This document shows positions 48,697-56,478 of a stretch of DNA of 64,000 nt, piece by piece. A program made the translations under genes and the position numbers. The notes under the pieces were generated by a model. That model worked only from the letters and a program-made list of their open reading frames with translations, had not been told where the DNA came from and did no database searches. Origin of the DNA: Burkholderia gladioli (GTDB lineage Bacteria; Pseudomonadota; Gammaproteobacteria; Burkholderiales; Burkholderiaceae); the NCBI RefSeq assembly GCF_000959725.1, contig NZ_CP009323.1, forward strand, positions 682,001 through 746,000, read 5' to 3'. Positions within the stretch are counted from its first letter, which is position 1. Each line of letters starts with the position of its first letter.

Positions 48697-49647
48697 TTAA
48701 CCGCCACCTAAAAACGCAGATAACCCGCTCGGACATGCTGCACGTGGTACAAGGCTGTCGAAAGAGAAATTACCTTTAACTCCGTAGTTAGGAAGCGGCA
48801 CATCTCCGAAATAGACAGACGGATTCGCTAGGCGGTCTTGGCGCAACAACGTCAACCACTTCACAAAAAAAGAAAGCGCAAACTTTCCTCTATAGCGCTC
48901 AGTTGGCTCAAGGGCTTCAAACTCGCCACGCCAACGAGCGGCTTCCTCGTCGGTCGGCTCCCGCTCCAGCTTGACAATCTCGTGAATTGGCCTGTCGATT
49001 GCGGTCACCCCGTTCAAGCCAACATCAGCAATTACATTTATTCCCGCGGGCAAATCTTCAATTCTCTTTATCTTTTCCCGGGCCGCAAGGAAGATGCGAA
49101 AATTCAGATCCTTTGTGGCAATTAAAAATCCTTCGTAAGCAGTTTTGAATAACTCAATAATCTTGGTTCGAACCGGCAAATATCCATTGCAATGGAATTC
49201 GATTTTCAGAAGTTCGTCCAGCAGTTTATCGCATACCAAGTAGCTCTCGATCGAATATCTGTCGGTCATAAACAATTTGTCATGCGGAGCTCTGCCTTGG
49301 ATGTCATCAAAATCTCGATCGACGAAGAAATAAACGCGATCACCCAACCCCGTTAAGTCACGTTGCAGTGAATCAAAAAGCTGTAAATTTGCATGCTTTG
49401 TTTCCGAAACGTACGGCTCGTATTTTAACTCCCCGTCAATCCGCCTAACCCAATGATCGTAAGCTATCTTGTCGTCGCGCCCTTCGTAACTAAAAATTTT
49501 CACATCATCAGGGATAGCCGATGAAAATGCTGCAAATTGACTCTTTTCTACCACCCCCAAATTCACTGAATCTTTGATTTTATTGAAATATCCATCCCTA
49601 AAAACATTCTCTGAAATATTTCCATCCATTTTTTTAAACCTCGTCAT
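48697..49647 (-). CDS. DUF4435 Toprim-type effector of a PARIS-like defence system (AriB)
   Basis: 316 residues from ATG 49647. It carries the DUF4435 landmarks: an acidic Toprim-like start SYEGRDDKIAYDHW (about residue 54), the DxD-like VYFFVDRDFDDIQGR (about residue 100) and TDRYSIESYLV. In PARIS, AriB is the Toprim nuclease released by AriA when a phage anti-restriction protein is sensed; it cleaves tRNA. The start overlaps the ATPase gene by 14 bases, the expected AriA-AriB order. The last ten residues (PSGLSAFLGGG) look atypical, so the C terminus may have been altered. GC content is well below that of the host genes. Confidence 0.8.
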   Translation of the reverse strand: MTRFKKMDGNISENVFRDGYFNKIKDSVNLGVVEKSQFAAFSSAIPDDVKIFSYEGRDDKIAYDHWVRRIDGELKYEPYVSETKHANLQLFDSLQRDLTGLGDRVYFFVDRDFDDIQGRAPHDKLFMTDRYSIESYLVCDKLLDELLKIEFHCNGYLPVRTKIIELFKTAYEGFLIATKDLNFRIFLAAREKIKRIEDLPAGINVIADVGLNGVTAIDRPIHEIVKLEREPTDEEAARWRGEFEALEPTERYRGKFALSFFVKWLTLLRQDRLANPSVYFGDVPLPNYGVKGNFSFDSLVPRAACPSGLSAFLGGG

Positions 49648-51181
49648 CGTCGAGATTCAAATCCCCGTCATTCGTGTCACGTTTGCGTGTGGGCGCGATT
49701 CTAAAACGCAGAGAACCCGCAAAGGGCTCTAATTCATTGTTGAAAATAAAGGGTGAGTGAGTGATTGCGATCACCTGTCGGCATGTCGGCGCCCTTAACA
49801 CATCAGGCAATATTTGACGCTGCCAGTCGAGCGAAAGTGACAACTCTGGTTCATCAATAAGTACTATCTTGGGACCGGGGTAAAGATATAGTCTCGCAAA
49901 TAGCGACATCATTTGCTTCTCTCCAGACGACAGTGATTCCAGCGGTACGTCGTCGCCCGTCGCTACGCTCTTCACCGTTACTTCAAGGGCCCGTCGATCG
50001 AAATCAAGCCTCTTGCTATCGAAGGTATTTTCGAGCGGCGAGGTATACTCGTCAGTTGACTCGTCATTTCCCGATAAATATTTGTTGCAGTTACTTATAA
50101 AAGCCTGAACGCGCTCCTCGTAACCTCGAGTTTCCAAAATTACCGAGTTCAATTGGTTTAGGAAGTAAGTTAAAAATGGAGCCGAATCTTCTGGTATGTC
50201 TCCATTATAAATCGGATCTAGATTTGGGGGCGCAAAAAAACTATAGGGTCCACGACGATACTCTCTTGATGCGTCCTTGATTCTCGAAAAAAATATGTCG
50301 AGCGATTCGCGAGATGGGAATTCCGTTGTGGCGCTATTCGCGCTGTCTCGATATTTTCCAGATATCAAGTCGTTGATAATGTTTGCACTGACCTTGCCAT
50401 AGCCTTGATTGGATGTGTACAGCATTTCCGAATAAATTGCCGCTAGGCGATCAGATATATCACCAAGCCCAAATTGTATGTCTGCAGAATACAACCCCGT
50501 GCGAGTGACGCCGAGGCGCGACAAAACACTCTTCTTCCTTTCGCCGCGACGCACGTCCGGACCGGGCAGAGATAATTCGATCCGTCGGTAAGTTGGCAAA
50601 TAAACGATCTCGAAGTCCTTTAAGGTCGACGCCAGCTGATTGCGGATCTGATTGATCCTGAGGTCCTGTTCGGATAAGTCTTTGGATAAACGCTCGCACT
50701 GGCTCTTTGCAACTGCGTAGTCATAACCCATCTTCGCGTAAATGGCGGAGAACGTCGGGTCGTCGACAAGCTCGGGATAACCCAGAGTTCTAATCGGACC
50801 CTCTACTAGCGCTAGCAGCGCCATCGGTTGCACATCCCACGCTTTGGCACGCGCTGCGAACTCGCCTCTTAGAGCAAAGTCAGAAAGCTGTTCTATATCA
50901 CTCCGGTAGATCTCGAACTCGAACAACTGACCTCTTAAGCGACATGTGATTTTTTCGAACGTAAGCCCGATGAATCGACTGAATTGCCCGCGAAGAAACG
51001 CGTCTAAAGCAGCGATCAATGTCGTCTTTCCCGAGCCGTTTCGCGCAATCAAGACAGTCGCAGCGTATTTTGACGACAAGCCAACTGAACGATATCCGTA
51101 GAGTCCATCGATGGAAAAAAACTCAACGATTGAAGGTTGCATGGCCGACTGCACCGATTCACCCTGACTGCGATTTTCCAT
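49634..51181 (-). CDS. AAA/ABC-type ATPase of a PARIS-like defence system (AriA)
   Basis: 515 residues from ATG 51181, chosen because AAGGAAT lies eight bases upstream; the open frame continues to 51388. ABC-type motifs are complete: Walker A LIARNGSGKTTL (about residues 44-55), signature LESLSSGEKQMMSLFARL, Walker B IVLIDEPELSLSLDWQ, and the switch His in VIAITHSPFIF. Between them is a long helical insert. This is the AAA_15/OLD-like ATPase that forms the AriA scaffold. It ends inside the DUF4435 gene, so the two are one unit. OLD-family partners other than PARIS are possible. Confidence 0.8.
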   Translation of the reverse strand: MENRSQGESVQSAMQPSIVEFFSIDGLYGYRSVGLSSKYAATVLIARNGSGKTTLIAALDAFLRGQFSRFIGLTFEKITCRLRGQLFEFEIYRSDIEQLSDFALRGEFAARAKAWDVQPMALLALVEGPIRTLGYPELVDDPTFSAIYAKMGYDYAVAKSQCERLSKDLSEQDLRINQIRNQLASTLKDFEIVYLPTYRRIELSLPGPDVRRGERKKSVLSRLGVTRTGLYSADIQFGLGDISDRLAAIYSEMLYTSNQGYGKVSANIINDLISGKYRDSANSATTEFPSRESLDIFFSRIKDASREYRRGPYSFFAPPNLDPIYNGDIPEDSAPFLTYFLNQLNSVILETRGYEERVQAFISNCNKYLSGNDESTDEYTSPLENTFDSKRLDFDRRALEVTVKSVATGDDVPLESLSSGEKQMMSLFARLYLYPGPKIVLIDEPELSLSLDWQRQILPDVLRAPTCRQVIAITHSPFIFNNELEPFAGSLRFRIAPTRKRDTNDGDLNLDDDEV

Positions 51182-51542
51182 TTCTATAATTCCTTGTGCG
51201 GAGCCTTGAGCATACATCACCCCAGAGTTTCCGGAGGCTTCTTCAGCGCGTGTTGCTCTCTCCGGCGGTTGATCTCTGGACAAGATCTTTCGAGGCCCTT
51301 GCGGCCCGGAGAAGCAACGATGAGTAGCTATCCCCTCTGCCGATATCGGCAGGGTCATTGAAAACATGAGAGAGCGGTGGTTGAGCACGGATCAACTCAA
51401 ACGACTCCTTCCCCCTAACTTGGTCGCCCCTTGCGGGCTGGTTGTTTTCGTTCGAATAGTGGCACCTCCCTGTCTGTCCCAGCGACCTACCGGAAAGCAA
51501 TCGGCCTCCAATCAAATGCGCCCGTCCAAAATCGATCCCTTG

Positions 51543-51568
51543 CGGACAGGGGCATTTTGCCCTGTCCG
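51543..51568. repeat. Inverted repeat upstream of the serine recombinase
   Basis: CGGACAGGG (51543-51551) and CCCTGTCCG (51560-51568) form a perfect nine-base stem with an eight-base loop in the 250-base gap between ariA and the recombinase. It may be part of a resolvase recognition (res-like) site or a terminator; there is no T-run on the plus side. Confidence 0.55.
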
Positions 51569-51641
51569 AAAATAAGGGTTGAAATGTTTTGGACATTGCC
51601 TTACATTCGGACATCTATTTCGTACAGATTGAGTGCCCGAT

Positions 51642-52217
51642 ATGTCCCGAACCTTTGCCTATGCCCGTGTCAGTACGTCCGACCAGACCACCGCGAACCA
51701 GTTACGAGAGATCGAGGCGGCCGGCTTCTCGGTCGACAAGCGCCGCGTTGTGTCGGAAAGCATTTCGGGGAGCGTAAGCGCCGATCAGCGGCCGGGGTTT
51801 GCGCAGTTGCTCGTCAAGATGGAAGAAGGCGACGTGTTGATCGTGACGAAGCTCGACCGACTCGGCCGCAATGCGATGGACGTGCGGGCCACGGTCGAGG
51901 GATTGGCCGAACGCGGTATCCGGGTTCATTGTCTCGCCCTTGGCGGCGTCGATCTGACTAGCGCGGCCGGCCGGATGACGATGCAGGTGTTGAACGCGGT
52001 GGCCGAATTCGAGCGGGATCTGTTGATTGAGCGCACGCACGCTGGTATCGCTCGCGCGAAGGCGGAAGGCAAGGCGATGGGGCGGCCGTCCGCCCTGTCA
52101 AACGAGCAGCGGGCGGACGTGCTGCGCGAGTTGGACGCGGGGGCAAGCGTGGCCGCGCTTGCTCGGCGATTTGGCACGAGCCGCCAGACGATCATGCGGG
52201 TACGCGACGCAGTCTAA
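51642..52217 (+). CDS. Serine recombinase / resolvase family protein
   Basis: 191 residues from ATG 51642. The resolvase catalytic N terminus is [16 protein letters not shown], with the nucleophile Ser11, followed by [18 protein letters not shown] and the E-helix [21 protein letters not shown]-terminal HTH ([20 protein letters not shown]) completes a normal small resolvase. No transposase of the Tn3 type is nearby, so it may resolve element multimers or act on its own invertible or res site. Confidence 0.9.
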   Translation: MSRTFAYARVSTSDQTTANQLREIEAAGFSVDKRRVVSESISGSVSADQRPGFAQLLVKMEEGDVLIVTKLDRLGRNAMDVRATVEGLAERGIRVHCLALGGVDLTSAAGRMTMQVLNAVAEFERDLLIERTHAGIARAKAEGKAMGRPSALSNEQRADVLRELDAGASVAALARRFGTSRQTIMRVRDAV

Positions 52218-52368
52218 GCGGCGCGCGCCGTTCAACTCACGCCCTGCTAGAGCCCGACTCAGCAGACCAAGCAGACAGGTTGTCTGGCTCAGTTCGGCCA
52301 TGAACCGTCATTCGACACGTTGACCACAATCGTCGACAATCGATTGATCGGATCATCCACTATGCACC

Positions 52369-52980
52369 ATGTCTATCGACGTTCCGGGAACCGAAGGTTA
52401 TGGCAAGCATGCCGATGTGTTGGCTAACGACTGGCGCAAGATTTCATTCGAAGACTGCCACCGACAAGTTTTACACCTGATCCCGAAAGCACCTTCACGC
52501 ATTCTCGATGTAGGGGCGGGCATAGGCCGCGATGCTGCCGCATTGGCATTGATGGGTCACGCTGTCGTAGCGGTTGAGCCCGTCGACGAGCTACGGGCTG
52601 CTGCGACCAACTTCTATCCCGCTTCCAGCGTTGTCTGGCTGGACGATAGCCTGCCGGATCTCTGCCTCCTCGCCGAGAGAACAAACACGTTCGACGTTGT
52701 TATGGCTACCGCAGTGTGGATGCACCTCGACGAACTCCAACGTCGCCGAGGAATGGGCACCCTCTCTGACCTATTGGTCGATGGCGGCGTCCTCATTTTG
52801 TCGCTGCGCCATGGGCCCTTTCCCGCGGGGCGGCGCATGTTCGACGTTTCCGCGGAGGACACCATCCGGCTTGCCGAAGCCCATCGTCTCCAGCTTTTGC
52901 TAAACGTCCGCAGCGGATCAGTCCAGCAAGCAAATAGGGACAAGGGAATCGTGTGGACGCGTCTTGCTTTCATGAAGTGA
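52369..52980 (+). CDS. Class I SAM-dependent methyltransferase
   Basis: 203 residues. Motif I is ILDVGAGIGRDAAALA (about residues 45-60), followed by the acidic strand-2 end VVAVEPVDELR and motif IV-like FDVVMATAVWMHL. The fold is of the small-molecule or protein methyltransferase type; no target-recognition domain for DNA is visible. It is cargo, 123 bases ahead of the acetyltransferase-like gene on the same strand. The substrate cannot be inferred. Confidence 0.82.
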   Translation: MSIDVPGTEGYGKHADVLANDWRKISFEDCHRQVLHLIPKAPSRILDVGAGIGRDAAALALMGHAVVAVEPVDELRAAATNFYPASSVVWLDDSLPDLCLLAERTNTFDVVMATAVWMHLDELQRRRGMGTLSDLLVDGGVLILSLRHGPFPAGRRMFDVSAEDTIRLAEAHRLQLLLNVRSGSVQQANRDKGIVWTRLAFMK

Positions 52981-53103
52981 TGGCCGGTATGACGGTGTCC
53001 TTTCGGCCAGACGCGGGCGTTCGACGAACCGACATGAATTGGCGACAAATTTGATTCGAAGTACGCTCTCCGGAAATGTCCCTTTATCGCACGAATCCCC
53101 GAC

Positions 53104-53646
53104 ATGCTGCCGTCCGTTGACGAACTCCTCATGCTCGACTCCCTGACGTTACGTGCCCACACGGAACAAGCGGGAGATGCCTTTGACATGAACGAGCACC
53201 GAGTGAAGCTGCAAAAAGCCTTGAAGGTCAATGAAGTATGTTCAGTGCGACGGGAGGGCAGGCTCGTTGCCTATGCAATGCTCCGACCAGACGCAGAAGC
53301 CTGCTGGTTCGTTGGCGCATTTGGTACACACCCTCTGCACCGAACGTACAGCGTTATGAGCGAACTACTCGCAAAGATAGCCGCTCTTGCGAACGAACGA
53401 GGAATCGGTGAGTTTAGAAGCCACGTTTACAAAACCAACCGATTGTCTATCGCTTTCCATCGCAAGCTTGGATTCCGTGTGACTCGTGAGAATGACAAGG
53501 CCTTCGAGTTCTTCATTGCGGTGGATGAATTGGCCTCAAAGCCCGCTGCTCGACGTGCCGCTACAGTGGCGTCCCGCACTGAGAAGCTCGGAACACTCGA
53601 TGATTTCCGGAAGAGCCGCACTGGAACGCCCGAACGGCCGCTTTAG
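53104..53646 (+). CDS. GNAT-like acetyltransferase
   Basis: 180 residues. The middle resembles a GNAT core: LVAYAMLRPDAEACWFVGAF, then GTHPLHRTYSVMSELLAKIA in place of the acetyl-CoA loop, and NRLSIAFHRKLGFRVTREND, a typical motif B/C with the asparagine and tyrosine/phenylalanine positions. A loose C-terminal tail follows. It is the last cargo gene before the right iteron element. The substrate is unknown. Confidence 0.7.
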   Translation: MLPSVDELLMLDSLTLRAHTEQAGDAFDMNEHRVKLQKALKVNEVCSVRREGRLVAYAMLRPDAEACWFVGAFGTHPLHRTYSVMSELLAKIAALANERGIGEFRSHVYKTNRLSIAFHRKLGFRVTRENDKAFEFFIAVDELASKPAARRAATVASRTEKLGTLDDFRKSRTGTPERPL

Positions 53647-54309
53647 GAAAGGATGATTGACCGCTCCGGGTCGATCACGGCCCTTGATGAGGTGACGTCC
53701 ACGCAATCTCAGACCTGATCTGCCTCCGACCGAGAGATCAGGTCTGGACTTGCACATCTCAGCCCCCGGATCACCAATCTTGTCGCGATTATGCCGCGCT
53801 TGCTCGTGCCAATCACTGACGTGATGCGACGGTTGCAAAGTAACTTTCTAGCGTGACGGCGGCTCGGGGGTGTGGGCGCGCGGGGCGTTCTTTGCGCGCA
53901 GCGTTCCAGAAGGCGGGGCAACCTCAACGTCGTCGTACGGGCCCCATGGCTAAGCAGCCTGTCTCCAACTTTATCTCCAAGAAACTGTGTACTTTGGAGA
54001 TAGACTTGGAGATAACCACAGCCTTACCAGACAAGGCTTACAGGCCGATACAACCGTCTATCTCCAAATCTCCAAATATTTTTGCTTCCGGCGGCACAGC
54101 AACGTTCCGCACGGCACGGGCCTTCGACTGATCGAGCCTACGCCGATACGCCCGTCGGTATCTTCTGAACGACCTCGCCCGAACGGCACACGCAGCAGAG
54201 CGATATGAATTCTGCGGCTGCCAGAAGCGCGGGGGGGCAACTCTGGGGGCAACTCATCAACACCCAACAAGCAATCCCCTTACATTACGGGCCTCACAGC
54301 GAACAATTT
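53647..54309. other. Non-coding right end of the element
   Basis: No gene is supported. It contains a CAAAGTAACTTT copy (53836), the right iteron-hairpin element (53961-54076) and two GGGGGCAACT arm-type copies (54234 and 54245). Confidence 0.65.
53961..54076. repeat. Right iteron-hairpin element (inverted relative of the left one)
   Basis: Six TTGGAGATA-type repeats lie at 53961, 53972, 53994, 54006, 54059 and 54068, the middle two in one orientation and the outer four in the other. A stem-loop AGCCTT-accagac-AAGGCT (54020-54038) sits in the middle. Read on the minus strand it starts TTGGAGATTTGGAGATA and runs through TATCGGCC and the same hairpin in the same order as the left element, so the two are diverged inverted copies. 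Confidence 0.78.
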
Positions 54310-54396
54310 CATTCCGGCCCTGGCACCATGACATAGCTTCGGGAAATTTCCTGAAGCCTAAAACCCGCGTCAGCGCTAGGCTGTCGCGGGTTTTTT
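54310..54396. repeat. Right attachment repeat (attR)
   Basis: An imperfect copy of 40396-40485: the tRNA 3' end (with one G missing, CCCTGG-CACCA), the spacer and the CCCGCG...CGCGGG terminator hairpin. This should be the displaced original 3' end of tRNA-Leu. The lost G and other changes show it is no longer under selection as tRNA. Confidence 0.83.
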
Positions 54397-54664
54397 CGTT
54401 TCAGGAGGCTCCAGGTGGAATCGGGCAAGCCCCAAATTCGGGGTGGAGATTTGTCGATTTGGGCGATACAGCTAGTGAGTGTCAGTGCAGCCAAATTGCA
54501 ACCGGGACCTGCTGGATTGACCCTGAGCAGCCTCGGTCGTGCAGTTTGAAATTGCGTAAGCCCTTGACTCAACAGTATGTGTTGCGCGTAGGTAAAGCTC
54601 CCATGCGGTACTCAACGAGAACCGTTAGCGCCTCTGCCTCGGTGGACAACCATGCACCGACTGA
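54397..54664. other. Chromosomal flank without a recognised gene
   Basis: 270 bases after attR with no gene, RNA or repeat that I can support. It separates the element from the leftward immunity-type gene. Confidence 0.5.
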
Positions 54665-55753
54665 TCACGCGCGATCCGGTAATGTGCAGTCGGCATCGAG
54701 CGGCGGCGTATGAAGCAGCTTCGCCTTGTAGTCGACAAGCCGATCGTCTGATACATCGAAGCGCCGCAGCCAGTCATCGCTTTCGGCCGTCGTGGCGAAA
54801 TACGGTGATGCCGAGCCTGGCTGGCCAATTTGCAACTGCCACACGGAAGGAACGCGCACCGATTTGAGAGCCGCGTTGAGGATCACGTAGTTGGGAGGCG
54901 GAACGGGTGGCCCGTTCTCATCACCGTCGGTCGACGAGCCAGCTTCAGGGCGCCGGCCGGCCTGGATCACGACGTCGCCGTTCAGATCGTAGAGCGCGTA
55001 CCAGTTAGGAGGCAGTTCGTTTCGCAGGGTATCGAGCCCACCGGCCTTATCGAGCAGTTCCTTGTCGAGCGCGGTAAGCCAGCCGACTGTCTTGATGCCG
55101 TCACGCAGTCGTGCCGCCTGTAGTAGCGGTTCGCCAACGTCGAGGGCAATCATTTGCTTGGCGAGCTGATATTCCGTCGGCACGTTTGCCGCGGTTTTTG
55201 CCAGACTGAGATTCAATGCGTATCCGGCATACCCACTGACAACTTTGAGCCGACGGGCGAAGTCTACGAACAGTGTCTGGAACGCAGCAGGGGTTTCGGC
55301 GACGTACAGCAACGACGTGGAAAATGTCAGTGCGTTCAGACCAGCATGCGGGCGAGCCTCGCGCCAGCGTTGCTGACCGAACACCTGAAAATGCCAGAAC
55401 CCGGCGTCGGCGGAGACATCTCCCGATGTCACGTATGCGGTCAATGCAGACTTGTCGGAGTAGGACGTAAATGTGCCGGTGGGAAGGTTTCCGCCCTTGA
55501 TCCTGATGGGTTCCTTGCCGTCCCGCCAAAGCCATTTCAATTCGTCCTTCGCGATCTCGCGATATTGCTCGTAGCACTCCGATATCGCCCGGCGTACTTC
55601 AGGGTCCGCAGCGTTCCGGAAGAACAGAGCGCCACGCACAGCGACGGCAGCACCGACATAGTCGTGCTTGTCGGTCGGCTCGAGCGCTCCGCCGGAAATC
55701 AGCGCTTCGAGCTGATGTGCTTTCGCGTATTCGATAAATGCTTTGTCGGTCAT
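54665..55753 (-). CDS. DUF3396 type VI immunity family protein
   Basis: 362 residues from ATG 55753 (MTDKAFIEYAKAHQLEALIS). Sequence such as VGAAVAVRGALFFRNAADPE, CYEQYREIAKDELKWLW and the Arg/Phe-rich middle fit DUF3396 (TsiV-type) immunity proteins as I recall them. It has no signal peptide, so it would protect against a cytosolic effector. It lies 5 bases downstream of the VRR-NUC effector remnant, the usual effector-immunity order. The frame is intact although the effector is broken. Confidence 0.75.
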   Translation of the reverse strand: MTDKAFIEYAKAHQLEALISGGALEPTDKHDYVGAAVAVRGALFFRNAADPEVRRAISECYEQYREIAKDELKWLWRDGKEPIRIKGGNLPTGTFTSYSDKSALTAYVTSGDVSADAGFWHFQVFGQQRWREARPHAGLNALTFSTSLLYVAETPAAFQTLFVDFARRLKVVSGYAGYALNLSLAKTAANVPTEYQLAKQMIALDVGEPLLQAARLRDGIKTVGWLTALDKELLDKAGGLDTLRNELPPNWYALYDLNGDVVIQAGRRPEAGSSTDGDENGPPVPPPNYVILNAALKSVRVPSVWQLQIGQPGSASPYFATTAESDDWLRRFDVSDDRLVDYKAKLLHTPPLDADCTLPDRA

Positions 55754-55758
55754 GTCCG

Positions 55759-56169
55759 TTAGAACACTGGAACGGGTACCGAAGGCGGCATGCCTCCTCC
55801 TGGGGCGGGGCCAGCCCCGGTTTGGTTGAGCAGTTTCCTCACCTGCCTTCCAATCGACGAAAAGGCGTCGCGCAGCGCGTCGGCGGTCGGACTGGATGAC
55901 TCTCCGCCTCCGTCGTCAGGGCAGCCACAGGCCGCCGGGTCGAGTTCGGTGACCTTCGCGTGCGGGCCCGCGATTTCCCGGTAATCCGCTATCTGCTCGA
56001 TGTCACGTCTATCCGGCGGGAATTTCATTTCGACCACGCTGGACAGATTATCTTGCGTGGGCGGCTTTCCGGGGTCGCTCGCAAACCATACGGGCTGTTT
56101 GCGGCCGGCTGCCCATTCGCAGCGACGATCTGGAATCGACCGCGATAACGCTCCGCAGAACCATCGGCC
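55759..56169 (-). pseudogene. Decayed type VI effector with VRR-NUC nuclease remnant
   Basis: Two broken pieces in different frames. The upstream piece (to about 56085) reads ERYRGRFQIVAANGQPAANSPYGL, like the N-terminal domain found on cargo effectors after PAAR proteins. The downstream piece reads DPGKPPTQDNLSSVVEMKF then PPDRRDIEQIADYREIAG, the end of a VRR-NUC nuclease domain, and continues to the stop at 55759. The middle, including most of the nuclease, is missing, and there is no usable start after the PAAR gene. A deletion joining the two ends out of frame is the simplest explanation. Confidence 0.68.
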
Positions 56170-56478
56170 TCATGCCGAGCTGATATCGTGGTTCCACCAG
56201 CACCCCACCGGCATGTTCGCGACAGCATTGCCCTGGCTAGCCATCAGCGTCGCGCCACATGCGGTCATGTCTCCCTGGAATGCCGCTTGCCGACCGTCGA
56301 AATTCATGCCGGGATTCTTGCTGGTGACGATCGGAAATACTCCCTTGCACTTCGGGCAGGTAACCATCGTGCCAACAAACGCAATCGGCCGACCGTCGAT
56401 GAAAGTAATCGCTCCGGACGACAGCACAGCGCCGCCGTGGGAAGTCGTGTCGCTTTCTCGAATGAACGCAAAGCTCAT
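56170..56478 (-). CDS. PAAR domain protein (type VI secretion spike tip)
   Basis: 102 residues from ATG 56478 (MSFAFIRESDTTSHGGAVLS). The PAAR pattern is visible: SDTTSHGG, VCW-like glycine spacing, the Cys pair in TMVTCPKCKGVFPIV, and CGATLMASQGNA. PAAR proteins cap VgrG spikes and carry effectors. It would have delivered the adjacent nuclease, now broken. It appears intact and might still load other cargo. No other type VI genes are in the window, so this is an orphan island. Confidence 0.88.
   Translation of the reverse strand: MSFAFIRESDTTSHGGAVLSSGAITFIDGRPIAFVGTMVTCPKCKGVFPIVTSKNPGMNFDGRQAAFQGDMTACGATLMASQGNAVANMPVGCWWNHDISSA

Larger units (their letters stand above)
40396..54396. mobile_element. 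Integrated P4-like satellite / genomic island in tRNA-Leu
   Basis: A 14 kb element bounded by direct repeats of the tRNA-Leu 3' end. It contains a tyrosine integrase next to the tRNA, a primase-helicase, an AlpA-like activator, a cassette of small overlapping genes and accessory cargo (DUF4435/ATPase pair, serine recombinase, methyltransferase, acetyltransferase-like gene). No structural phage genes, conjugation genes or terminase are seen, so it should need a helper to move by transduction. Much of the cargo (48-54 kb) is visibly less GC-rich than the host. The P4-like label rests on gene content and on the CI-RNA-like leader, not on database comparison. Confidence 0.85.

Noticed and set aside
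48456..48779. A 107-codon plus-strand frame overlapping the end of ariB
   Set aside because: Overlaps ariB antisense and a further minus frame, has no ribosome site or family likeness.
51182..51388. Longer N terminus for the AriA ATPase
   Set aside because: ATG 51181 has a good Shine-Dalgarno and the extra 69 residues have no resemblance to an ATPase fold.
56025..56228. Intact short gene between PAAR and the VRR-NUC remnant
   Set aside because: It lacks a usable start after the PAAR stop, and its sequence is the N-terminal piece of a larger effector that ends abruptly; treated as part of the pseudogene.
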